Below, piece by piece: positions 1-9,305 of a stretch of 19,018 bases of DNA. Numbering within the stretch: the stretch's first letter is position 1; every line of letters begins with the position of its first letter. Below the pieces are notes generated by a model. That model was not told the origin of the DNA and did not search any database. It was given only the letters and a program-made list of their open reading frames with translations. Location of the stretch: positions 1 through 19,018 of the forward strand of contig CADWAF010005042.1 of NCBI GenBank assembly GCA_902984215.1, read 5' to 3'. The translations under genes were made by a program, and so were the position numbers. Source of the stretch: Willaertia magna. Its lineage: Eukaryota; Heterolobosea; Eutetramitea; Acrasida; Naegleriidae.

Positions 1-29
1 ATTGTGATCAATTATCAACACCACAAACG

Positions 30-2051
30 ATGGATAATGATATCACTACTGTAATTTATAAACCATCATTACCGAATACTACCACAAACGTGGTTATCAA
101 TAATAATACTATTCCATTAAGGAATAGTAATACTATAAATAATAATTCTGCTAATAATAATAATCATACTATAAGTAGTAATACTATAAATAGTAGTAAT
201 AATAGTATAAAAAAGAGATCATTAGAATGGGCATTAAGAATAATAGATGATATTTACAATAATAGATATCAATGTTTTTTAAATGAAATACAAACAAATA
301 CAGGCTCATTAGAATCATTTTCATCATTTGTATTTAATCATTTATCTAAAAAATTAGGTTTAGATAAATTAATTAAACAAACAACCAATGATTTATTAGA
401 AACTATTAAATTTTATAAAAATATAAATAAGGAAATGGAGTTATTTGGATTATTTTTAACACCTTATTATAATGTGATTGATTTAATGTTTTTTTTATTT
501 TGTAGATCACAAATTATTAATGAATGTATTGTGGTAAATGAAAAGAGTACTTTTAGTTTACAAAATAGTTTACAAAAAAATAATTCATTGAATAATAAAA
601 TTACATTTATAAATAAGAAGAAAAAAGTTAAATTAGGGATTGTACCACATTTTGTACCTAATACTAAAATTGGATATTTAACTAAAAGAGTGTTAAGAGA
701 TCAACCAAGAAAATTAATTGAAAATTGTTTAAATGAATTACAAAAAAGATTTTATAAAAAAGATAAAATTGAAATGTATGAATATTTAATTACTATATTA
801 GTACATTATAAAGCTTTTAGAGAAGCTAAAAATGGAAATAATTATTTTTATTATAATTTATTACCTGAAAATATACCTATACATAATAGAATAAGAAATA
901 AAGATTTACATCCATATATAGTATTAAGAGAAATTAAAAATAATCAATTAAATAATTTACAATTAAATATTTTAAATAATAATCCAATTTATTTTAATAA
1001 TAATTATTTAATGAAAGATAATGATGATGATGATTTAACATCTATTGGTAGTGAGATGAGTGATAGAAATTTATTTAATAATAATTATACCACAAATAAA
1101 AGTGGTAATCAATTTAATAATAATGCAAGTGAATTAGTAAAAGAGTTGGGAACGTTACCATTAAATGATTTATTAGAGAATTTAAATTATACAAATGAAT
1201 TTGAAAAGGAAATGGAATTATTAAATAGACATTATGAAAAAATATCACAAAATGAAGCACCAATTAGAAGAAGAAATAGTAAATTATCAACAACATCAAG
1301 TTTAAGCAGTAATAGTACAATTACTTCTTTTAATAATAATTTTAATAATAATAATTTAAATAATATAAATGTTGCAGTAGTGAATGGTACAACAACTAAT
1401 AATAATAATAATAAAAAAGAATTGGAAAATAAAGTAATGAGTGGATTGGATTCATTAAATTTATATAAAGATTTAAATTTATCTGATAAAACAATTAATT
1501 TAATAAATGATTATAATGAAAATAGTGATGATGAAAATTCTAGTGATAAAGATGAAGATGAAGAAGAAGATAGTGAAGAAGAATCTATTCCAATAGAATT
1601 ATTAGATGCACCAATAGATGATATTGATGATGAATATAATGAAACAACACAAAATTATAAACAAAAAGAAAAACAATATAATGAATCATTAATAAATAGA
1701 TTAAAAGATTTAAATTTAGAAGAAGAAGAAATGATTAATTCAAAACCGCCACCAATATCACCACAAAGAGAAGATCAATTAAAACTATTAAAACAACAAT
1801 TTGGAGCTAGATTAAAAAATTTAAAGGCAGCAACTACAACAACTACAAGTGGATTATCAACTACAATGTCAACAATGGTTAATAATAATGATGAAGAGAA
1901 TAATAATGCAGGGAAATTTAATGATGATGATAGTGGTGTGTTAATGTCACCACCACATTCTCCAACATTTAATACGACAATGACATTATCAAATACTAGT
2001 AGTGCAAGTATTAATAATTCAATGATGAGTATAAATCAATCTTTAGAATAA
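30..2051 (+). CDS. Asn-rich protein of unknown function with a conserved-looking helical core
   Basis: I do not recognise this 673-residue protein by name. Residues about 10-58 are Asn/Ser-rich filler. Residues about 62-160 are a compact helical segment (starting KKRSLEWALRIIDDIY, later FSSFVFNHLSKKLGL and MELFGLFLTPYYNVIDLMFF). A second ordered part follows at about 195-290 (VKLGIVPHFVPNTKIGYL). This layout resembles an unnamed helical region in many protist proteins; that is weak memory-based inference. The C-terminal half is mostly disordered: Asn runs, an acidic stretch near 510-540 and a Ser/Pro tail with SPPHSP-type phosphorylation sites. No membrane segment or catalytic motif is visible. 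The ATG at 30 is the first Met, but the frame stays open upstream to the window edge, so the N-terminus could extend further. A poly(A) signal lies 22 nt after the stop. Confidence 0.85.
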   Translation: MDNDITTVIYKPSLPNTTTNVVINNNTIPLRNSNTINNNSANNNNHTISSNTINSSNNSIKKRSLEWALRIIDDIYNNRYQCFLNEIQTNTGSLESFSSFVFNHLSKKLGLDKLIKQTTNDLLETIKFYKNINKEMELFGLFLTPYYNVIDLMFFLFCRSQIINECIVVNEKSTFSLQNSLQKNNSLNNKITFINKKKKVKLGIVPHFVPNTKIGYLTKRVLRDQPRKLIENCLNELQKRFYKKDKIEMYEYLITILVHYKAFREAKNGNNYFYYNLLPENIPIHNRIRNKDLHPYIVLREIKNNQLNNLQLNILNNNPIYFNNNYLMKDNDDDDLTSIGSEMSDRNLFNNNYTTNKSGNQFNNNASELVKELGTLPLNDLLENLNYTNEFEKEMELLNRHYEKISQNEAPIRRRNSKLSTTSSLSSNSTITSFNNNFNNNNLNNINVAVVNGTTTNNNNNKKELENKVMSGLDSLNLYKDLNLSDKTINLINDYNENSDDENSSDKDEDEEEDSEEESIPIELLDAPIDDIDDEYNETTQNYKQKEKQYNESLINRLKDLNLEEEEMINSKPPPISPQREDQLKLLKQQFGARLKNLKAATTTTTSGLSTTMSTMVNNNDEENNNAGKFNDDDSGVLMSPPHSPTFNTTMTLSNTSSASINNSMMSINQSLE

Positions 2052-2072
2052 TTATTTTTTTGAAGAACATTA

Positions 2073-2078
2073 AATAAA
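2073..2078 (+). terminator. Candidate poly(A) signal of the Asn-rich gene
   Basis: AATAAA sits 22 nt after the TAA stop of the upstream gene, in the 110-bp spacer before the WD40 gene. Placement is good, but the hexamer is common in DNA this AT-rich. Confidence 0.5.
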
Positions 2079-2118
2079 AACAATGAAAATTGTAATGTTG
2101 AACTAATTTACGTTATTC

Positions 2119-2128
2119 TTCCCGCCAA
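2119..2128 (+). promoter_or_regulatory. GC-rich promoter patch with an E2F-like core
   Basis: TTCCCGCCAA stands out in AT-rich spacer DNA, 34 nt before the WD40 start codon. It is one mismatch from the E2F/DP consensus TTTSSCGC. Factor identity is inference. Similar GC-rich cores lie at 11935-11943 and 18920-18927. Confidence 0.3.
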
Positions 2129-2161
2129 TGACGGTGGTGAACAATTAAAAAGAAAAAAAAA

Positions 2162-4281
2162 ATGAAGAAAAATCAAAATCCGCCAAAACAAACTACAGCA
2201 ACAAAAGAAGAGAAGGTGGGAACTACGAATACAGGCAGTAATAATAACAATAACAATAACAATGGGGTTACTAATAATAACAATAATAATAACAACAATG
2301 CAGCAGCAGTAGTAACAGTAGCATCCAATAATAATAACGTTAACCTTAAAACACCCTTACCTTCCCAACAAAAAGGTAGTAAAATGATGAATACAATCTC
2401 TACAGGAACAGCTAAAAGATGTAAGTATTATTAAAAATACAAAAAACATTAAGCTTTCAAGTATTTGCTCAAGGTATTTCACCAATAACATTTAATAACA
2501 ATAAACATTCACCTAGAAGAAATATAGAAATAATTTCACCTACAACACCATCCAATTATGTAGGTAAAACAGGTGAATTAGTTAATACATTTAAAAATCT
2601 AATTAAACAAGGAGAAGTAATTTGTGCATGTTATGTAAAAACAAATAATACAGTTTGGTCAGGTGGTCCAAAAGGACAATTATCAATATTTGATTTAAGA
2701 CATGGATTAACAAATTTAGATTATAGAAAAGTTGAATTAGATATCTCTACAACATTTTGTACATCATTAACATATATACCAGGTGTAGATAAAGTATTAA
2801 GTGGTTTTGAAAATGGTAAAATTGCAATTTGGGATGCATTAACAGGAGAGAAGGAAAGAGAATTATTAAATTTACATTCTTCTGCTATAACTAGAATTAT
2901 TTTAGTAATGTATGGTTCAAATGAAAATAAGAAGTATACTATTTGGACATGTTCATTAGATCAAACTATTAGAATTATTGATTATTTTACTTTACAACCA
3001 TTACAAGTATTAAATGATCATAAAGCACCTATTAGATGTATGTATTTTTTAGATAAGAAACATCATGTATGGACATGTTCAGATGATGGTATTGTTAAAG
3101 TTAGAGATGCAATGACTGGTAGAGTGATTAAAGAATTACCTTCTTATTCAAATACATTACATTTAGTTTATTCAGGTAATTATATTTGGGCATCTGGAAA
3201 TGATGGTAAATTAAGGGTATATGATATTGATAGATTAAAATGTTTAAAAGAAATTAAATCACATGATCAACCAATTGCTTCATTAATTGCAACTAGTAAA
3301 CAAATTTGGAGTTGTGGTGAAGATAAAGTTATTCATATATTTGATACTACACAAGTTAAGGCAATTAAAAAGATTAAAGGTAATACTGTATTTGTTAAAT
3401 CAATGGTTGAATTACCTGAATCTAAAATATTTGCATTTTGTTCTGATAATAAAGTTAGAATATGGGAATGTGAAGGTGAACCTGTCATTCCAGCAATGAT
3501 TACAATGATTAATAATATAGAAGAAGAAGATGATGATTCATCAGATGAAGAGATTGAATTACCAATTAATAATGTTAGATGGAAAGAAGCATTTGAAAAG
3601 GAAATTGTAAATCTTAGAAAACAATTACAAGAGACAACTAGTAGAATATCTAAATATAAAACTAAATTAAAAATTAGAAGATTAAAAATTCAAGAAAGGG
3701 AAATTGAAAGTAGAGGTATTTCAATGAAATATAATATTTTAAATCAAACATATGAACAATTATTACAAGAAAGAAAAGATTTAATTATTAAATTAAAAGA
3801 TTTATATAATATTTTAATTAAAAGTAATAATAGATATTCAAAAGATATTTCTGTAAATAATGAAGAATTAAATTTTGATAATCCATTAAATGGTATAAAA
3901 TTAATTGATGGATTATTATTAAAATTAGATATGAATTTACAATCAAATAAAATTGAAAATATTAAAATAGATACAAAATATGAAGAAACATTAAGAAATA
4001 TGAGAATTAAAATGATGGAATTAAATAATAAAATTACACAAAGTAAAGGTCAAATGAAAATATTAATTGATCAATTAAAACAATTAAAATTACAAAATGA
4101 AGAATTATCAAATCAATTAGAACAACGAAAAGATTCTAATGTTGAAAAGATTTTATTAGAACATGTTTCAATTACAAGATTATTAGAAAATTATTTTGGT
4201 AATGATATTAGTAATCAATTGTTAGATCCTAAAATTAGTTTAGAAGCTAAATTATCTTTAATGAATAATTTTAGAAAATAA
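2162..4281 (+). CDS. WD40 beta-propeller plus coiled-coil protein, two exons
   Basis: The gene has exons 2162-2420 and 2462-4281, joined across a 41-bp GTAAGT...CAAG intron; the predicted product is 692 residues. Residues 1-86 are Asn/Ala/Thr-rich and disordered. Exon 2 is open and codon-like well before its first internal Met at 2908, so a model starting there would lose part of the propeller. From about residue 115 to 425 a string of WD40-type blades is visible (TVWSGGPKGQLSIFDLR, KIAIWDALTG, TIWTCSLDQTIRIIDYF, HVWTCSDDGIVKVRDAMTG, YIWASGNDGKLRVYDID, QIWSCGEDKVIHIFDT, KVRIWECEG). An acidic linker follows (EEEDDDSSDEE), then a long coiled coil to near the C-terminus. Known for the family: propellers act as scaffolds, and the coil suggests oligomerisation. 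The partner is unknown. Its stop is 2 bp from that of the convergent MORN gene. Confidence 0.88.
2421..2461 (+). other. 41-bp spliceosomal intron in the WD40 gene
   Basis: The donor is AGAT|GTAAGT. Of the two nearby acceptors, the AG at 2452-2453 gives the wrong phase, while the AG at 2460-2461 restores the frame that stays open to 4281. The split codon becomes TTA. Confidence 0.7.
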
Positions 4282-4283
4282 TT

Positions 4284-6485
4284 TTATTGAAAAAATTTAC
4301 TTTTCTTTTTTGGAGGAGTATTTTTCTTATATTTTGGTATGATTGTAAATTGATTATTATAATTAATACTATTGAAACTAACTTGTTGTAAATCACCCCA
4401 TTCAATAAATTCTAATTTAGATACTAGGAAATATGCATTATCTAATATTTTTGATTTATGTATTACTGTTTCATCATTTTGTTTTTGATTACAACAATTA
4501 GGTTGACAACGATATTGTAATGATATTTTACCACATATTTCACATTGACACCAACCTAATGGTTCTAATGTAGAAAATGTTGTTGTTGTTGTACTACTAC
4601 TCTCTTCTCCATTATTATTATTATTATTTGAATAAAATTCAATAGCCATTGCTCCACTTGAAAACTTTTTTGTAAATGGAGCAGATACATCACCATATAA
4701 AATAAAAACTCTAGCATGATCACTTTTCTCTCTCGTTTTTAAAATATTAGCTAATGCTTGTGCTTTTGTTCTTTCTTCTTCAATTGGATAAGTAGGTTTA
4801 ATTTCAATCCATGTATTAATGGAAGGTAAATAAAAATCAGGTGTATAAGTGTGTTGTGTTGAAATTGAAAATGTTCTACATTCATATTCATATTGTAAAT
4901 TACATGATTCAAAAAATTTAGCCCATTTCATTTCCAATTTTGAACGAAAACAATATCCATTGTAAATTACTCTTTTAGGTGTTTTTTGATTATTATTTAA
5001 TAAAATTAATTGATAACTATCATCATTTAATTGTTTTAATAAAGAACAATTATTTAAAACATGTGGTAATAAAGTAGATGGTATTTGTGATTTTTTAGAA
5101 ATAATTTTAAATTTTTCATAAATTACTAAATAACAAATAAATGGTGTAATTAAATTATCATTTAAATATTCTTTAATAATACCTATACCATCTTTTAAAT
5201 CATTATTTTTCCACATTCCATACTTCCATTCATTATTAGATCTAAATTCACCCATTCCACTACGAATATCATCTTCCCACTCTCCTCTATACCATTCATG
5301 ACATTTATTTCCATATTCATCAATCATTATTATAGTAATATCATTTATAGTATCATTATTATAACAATAATATTGTATTCCATAACCATTTCTCATTCCA
5401 AATTTAAATTCACCTAAATATCTAGAATTTAAATGTTCTCCAAAAATAACTTTTAATTCACCATTTCCATCCATTTCATCATTTTTAAATTCACCTTCAA
5501 AAATAATATCTTTTGTAATAAATTTACCAAATCCATGTTTTTTACCATTTAAAAAATTACCATAATAAGAACAATCCATATTTAAACTTTTCCAAAAACC
5601 TATACCATTTGGTTCATTTAAATTATTTACATCTCCTTTATATTCACCATCATTAAATAATAATTGTGTTATAAATAGATCTTGTTCTATAAATAGTTTA
5701 AATTCCGGATGTAATTCTATAAATAAATGATCATTTATTGTTGTATTATTAAAATAATGAAATTTATTTTTATTTAAATAAATTGAAGTAAATGAATAAA
5801 AAGAATAATTATTTTCAAAATAAAAATATTTATTTGTTTTATCAAAACATTTAATTTTATAAAAATGATATTCTTTTGTAATTAATTCTTCACATTTAAT
5901 TAATTTTTTAATTTTTTTATTATTTATTTTACTTGAATGATTTTCATAATATTTATTATATAATTGTAAATGTTCTAAAATTAAAAATGTTAAATTATTT
6001 ACATATTTATTTTCTTCAAAATGAATATTTAAAATTTCCTTTTCTTTTTCTAATAATTTATTTATTTCATTAATAAAATTATTATAAATTTTATTATTTA
6101 AAATTAATGTAGTTGTAGGTTGTAATAATTTAATAAATTCTTTTAAATTTAAATTTTTATTCATTTTATTTTTATTAAATAAAAAATAATTTAATATTTT
6201 TAAAAACATAAATAAATTAAATATAGGTTTTCTATAATCTAAATAAATAATTTTATTATTTAAATATAATGTCCAAAATGGTTCTGTAAATGATAAGGAA
6301 CAATTGGATGAAAAGGAAAGTATTGGAATTGTATTATCGGAAGATATAAAACTATCAATCAATGTAGGTACTTTTAATTTCTTTAATTCTTTATTATTGT
6401 TATCAATAGTATTGTCATTAGAAGAAGAAGAACAAGGTTCCAATTCCTTCAAGAAATGTAAAGCATGTTTTATTTCATGATTCAT
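4284..6485 (-). CDS. MORN-repeat protein fused to a PDDEXK nuclease-like domain and Cys-rich tail
   Basis: A 733-residue protein. Residues 1-275 are helical and Asn/Lys-rich without a recognised fold. Residues about 280-440 hold roughly five MORN-type units (YKGDVNNLNEPNGIGFW, YYGNFLNGKKHGFGKF, FEGEFKNDEMDGNGEL, YLGEFKFGMRNGYGIQYY, YRGEWEDDIRSGMGEF). MORN repeats usually bind membranes or scaffold. Residues about 508-600 match a phage/bacterial-type PDDEXK nuclease: FRSKLEMKWAKFF with E518, TPDFYLP with D550, and WIEIKP with E561 and K563, so the catalytic set looks intact. The tail (645-665) has six Cys in a zinc-ribbon-like pattern (WCQCEICG...RCQPNCC). Substrate and location are unknown. 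The start codon overlaps the GluRS stop as ATGA, so this gene's promoter would lie inside GluRS; a later start is possible. The stop codon is embedded in CAATAAAA, a possible poly(A) signal. Confidence 0.88.
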   Translation of the reverse strand: MNHEIKHALHFLKELEPCSSSSNDNTIDNNNKELKKLKVPTLIDSFISSDNTIPILSFSSNCSLSFTEPFWTLYLNNKIIYLDYRKPIFNLFMFLKILNYFLFNKNKMNKNLNLKEFIKLLQPTTTLILNNKIYNNFINEINKLLEKEKEILNIHFEENKYVNNLTFLILEHLQLYNKYYENHSSKINNKKIKKLIKCEELITKEYHFYKIKCFDKTNKYFYFENNYSFYSFTSIYLNKNKFHYFNNTTINDHLFIELHPEFKLFIEQDLFITQLLFNDGEYKGDVNNLNEPNGIGFWKSLNMDCSYYGNFLNGKKHGFGKFITKDIIFEGEFKNDEMDGNGELKVIFGEHLNSRYLGEFKFGMRNGYGIQYYCYNNDTINDITIIMIDEYGNKCHEWYRGEWEDDIRSGMGEFRSNNEWKYGMWKNNDLKDGIGIIKEYLNDNLITPFICYLVIYEKFKIISKKSQIPSTLLPHVLNNCSLLKQLNDDSYQLILLNNNQKTPKRVIYNGYCFRSKLEMKWAKFFESCNLQYEYECRTFSISTQHTYTPDFYLPSINTWIEIKPTYPIEEERTKAQALANILKTREKSDHARVFILYGDVSAPFTKKFSSGAMAIEFYSNNNNNNGEESSSTTTTTFSTLEPLGWCQCEICGKISLQYRCQPNCCNQKQNDETVIHKSKILDNAYFLVSKLEFIEWGDLQQVSFNSINYNNQFTIIPKYKKNTPPKKKSKFFQ
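6469..6474 (-). terminator. Candidate poly(A) signal of GluRS inside the MORN coding region
   Basis: AATAAA on the minus strand begins 8 nt past the GluRS TGA, within the first codons of the MORN gene (GAA ATA AAA). It suggests that the GluRS 3' end lies inside its neighbour. Hexamers are common here, so this is only suggestive. Confidence 0.35.
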
Positions 6486-8800
6486 TTTTTACTTTTAGGT
6501 TTAGTACCATCTGGAATATAAATCAATGTAGTATAGTCACCATTAAAGGTTTCATCACAAATATAATAACCTCTACGTTCTAATTGAATAGTTTCACTCT
6601 TCTTTAAATCCTTTAAATTATGATCACCATAAGAATAAGAATAATGTTTAGAATTAACATTAACATAATCATCTACATTATCACCTGCTTCAATTACTTC
6701 TTTTGTAATTAAATAATCATAAGTAACAATCTTAACATTTGTTAAAACAGAACTATCAGTAGGTAACCATGTTAATTTCTTTTTAGTCTTTTTAAAATCA
6801 CCTTCTAAATGAAGAATACCTTCCAATTCTTTAACATTACCTTCATCATCTTTAATAATCTTTTGAATAATTGCATTACCCCAATCCATTAAAGTAACTT
6901 CTTCATCCTTTTCAATTGCTAATGCATCTTCTTTATCTAAATAAATAGTTGATGAATAATAAGTAATTTTCTTTCCTAATGATTCATTCTTTTTATGTTT
7001 TGGATTTTCTCTAGATTCTAAACCATTGGATGGACCATTTAATAATTTAAATGGAACAATTCCATCCTTTTCAATTGCACAATATCTTGGAACAATTGGA
7101 TCAATAACTTTCTTATTAATTGCCCATAATTTTTCCCATTGAATTGTAACAACATTACGTGATGCACCTTGTTCTAAAATAAATTGATAAAGAGCATCAA
7201 CAGATAATCCTCTACGTAATAAACCTTGTACTGTTGGGAAACGTGGATCATTCCATCCTTCAACAACACCACTTTCAACTAATTTAGTTAATTTACGTTT
7301 AGACATGACAGTATGTTCAAAATTTAATCTACTAAAATCATATAAAATTGGTTTTCTAATTTTTAAAGCATCACAAATCCAATAATATTGTTCATTTCTA
7401 TCATTATATTCAGATGTTCTTAATGCATGTGTAACTCCATCTAAACTATCAACAACTGGACATACAAAATCATATGTTGGATAACATTTATATTTATCAC
7501 CAGTTGCAGGATGTGGTTTATCTTTACATCTATATAATACTGGATCTCTCATACATCCATTTAATGCTTTCATATCTATTTTAGCTCTTAATACACACTT
7601 TTTACCTAATTCAGTACCTTTAATCATTTCTTCAAATAATTCCAAATTCTTTTCAATTGAATTATTTCTATTTGGTGATTCTTCTCCAACTAATTTCATT
7701 CTTCTTAATTCTTCAACTGGTGTATCATCAATATATGCTTTTCCTTCATTAATTAATTGTTTAGCTAATTCAATACATTTATCAAAATGATCACTACTTC
7801 TTACTCTAATATCTGGAATAATTTGTAATTGTTTTAAATCATTTAAAATTGCATGTTCATATTCTTCCTTTTCTTTATCTGGATTGGTATCATCAAATCT
7901 CATAACTAATTTACCTTTATATTTCTTAGCAAAATAATTATTCATTAATGCTGCTTTAGCATGTCCAATATGTAAAAATCCAGATGCTTCAGGTGGAAAT
8001 CTAGTAACTACTTTACCCATTTCTGCATTTGGTAATTCTAAACGAATATCTGAATCATCCTTCTTTTCTTTTGTATTGTTATTAGTACCCTTATTTTTAC
8101 CAGTAGTTGTATTATTACTAGTACTAGTATTAGCAGATGTAGTGGTAGTAGTAGTTGTTGTATTTTTTTCTAAAGCCTTTACTTCTTCATCTGTTGAAGT
8201 ACCATTCTTTCCCGCCCTTTCCAAAATTTGTACTGCTTTTTGAATCTTTTCATTTTTATCTAACAATTCAAAATAGCGATGAAAATGTGGAATATTTTTT
8301 TTACTTTGAACTCTTTTCATATAATTTTCTAATAATTGTTGATTTAATTTTAAAGATTCATATAAAATTAAATCACAAATAGAAAGTGAATCACCAGATA
8401 AATAAGTTTTAATTTGTAATTGATTATCTAATCTTTGAATAGATAAATCTAATTGTTCAAATGTTGTATTTTGTTTAATTTCATTAGATGTTTCAATTAT
8501 TGAAATTAAATCATCTAAATTTGTAATTGATAAAGATGTATTTTTAGATAATAAATATGCTAAATATGTATTACCACGTAAACTATTATTATTGTATTAT
8601 TAAATATTATTGTATTAGAATATATGTTAGAATATTAATTAAAAAATATATATATATACATACCCATTAGCAGATTCAGTTAAGGTAATTGAAGTATTCT
8701 TTGTTACTTTAAAGTTAACTTTTTGTCCACTTAATTGGGATACTAAATATGCAGCTAGTGGAAGATTACGAGTATCTGGTTGAAAAAAGATAACATTCAT
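6482..8800 (-). CDS. Cytosolic glutamyl-tRNA synthetase (GluRS), two exons
   Basis: This class I enzyme charges tRNA(Glu) with glutamate for cytosolic translation. Exon 1 is 8800-8664 and exon 2 is 8582-6482, giving 745 residues. A model starting at the Met at 8320 would miss 133 N-terminal residues. Residues 1-170 form a GST-like domain (MNVIFFQPDTRNLPLAAYLV; later YLSGDSLSICDLILYESLKL) of the type that eukaryotic GluRS uses to bind multisynthetase partners. A Thr/Asn-rich linker lies near 187-215. The catalytic core has FPPEASGFLHIGHAKAA with HIGH at 250-253, the archaeal/eukaryotic GluRS signature YPTYDFVCPVVDSLDGVTHALR, and the KMSKS-equivalent MSKRK at 472-476. The C-terminal anticodon-binding beta-barrels end in IQLERRGYYICD...LIYIPDG, the usual end of the family. 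It faces the LisH gene across a 505-bp shared upstream region. Confidence 0.97.
8583..8663 (-). other. 81-bp spliceosomal intron in the GluRS gene
   Basis: On the minus strand the donor is AATGG|GTATGT and the acceptor AATAATAATAG|TTTACG. Splicing joins NG to LRGNTYLAYL in frame, giving an uninterrupted GST-like domain. The sequence between is TA-repeat rich. Confidence 0.85.
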
Positions 8801-8850
8801 TTTTTTTTTTCAATTTTTTTTTAATTTTTCTGATATTGTTGTTGCTTCGG

Positions 8851-8861
8851 TTTTTTTTATA
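8851..8861 (-). promoter_or_regulatory. TATA-like element upstream of GluRS
   Basis: TATAAAAAAAA on the minus strand lies about 50 nt upstream of the GluRS ATG, with A-rich leader sequence between. This fits the TATA-plus-homopolymer core promoters of dictyostelids. Confidence 0.45.
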
Positions 8862-8876
8862 GTGACTGCGTGCAGG

Positions 8877-9004
8877 TGGGATTGAAGATGATGGTGGTCA
8901 TTGGGATTGAAGCATTTATTGATTGCGTTTGTTCTCTGGGATACAAGTAAAAGAATGGTTCATGGTGGGATTTGCACTTGTGGTGATGTAGGGGATTGCA
9001 CTTG
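8877..9004. repeat. GGGAT-type repeat array in the divergent promoter region
   Basis: The 505-bp spacer between GluRS and the LisH gene has one GC-richer island, about 8862-9060. It contains TGGGATTGAAG at 8877-8887 and 8902-8912, TGGGATACAAG at 8937-8947, GGGATTTGCACTTG at 8967-8980 and GGGGATTGCACTTG at 8991-9004. Spacing is about 24-35 bp. A related CACTTGCAC lies at 9052-9060. All copies have the same orientation. A shared regulatory array is the likeliest reading, with the factor unknown. A 65-codon ORF here (8901-9098) looks spurious. The remainder up to 9305 is plain AT-rich leader. Confidence 0.5.
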
Positions 9005-9305
9005 CATTCACTGTATTAGTTCTGCGTATTTGATAAGCTTGTCAACTTTTTCACTTGCACCGCTATTTTTCTTTTCAAATTTACAACGTTTTTTTTAAAT
9101 CAAACAAGAAATAATAAAATTTATTGTATGTAATTGAAATATAGATTATTAAACAATTATTTAATAATACCTAACCACACAAATAACAAAAAATCTTATA
9201 ACTGTAATTATCAGTAAATAATTATTATTTAAATAAACAAATAATAACCATTATTATTATTTTTATTAAGGTAAACAAATTTAAAAGTTTTACAAAATAA
9301 AAAAA

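Noticed and set aside
8155..8382. Plus-strand ORF over the GluRS N-terminal region
   Set aside because: Antisense shadow of GluRS exon 2, which continues in frame to 8582.
8901..9098. 65-codon ORF with several Cys residues
   Set aside because: It lies within the repeated GGGAT promoter island, and its Cys/Thr content comes from the repeat words. No domain was recognised.
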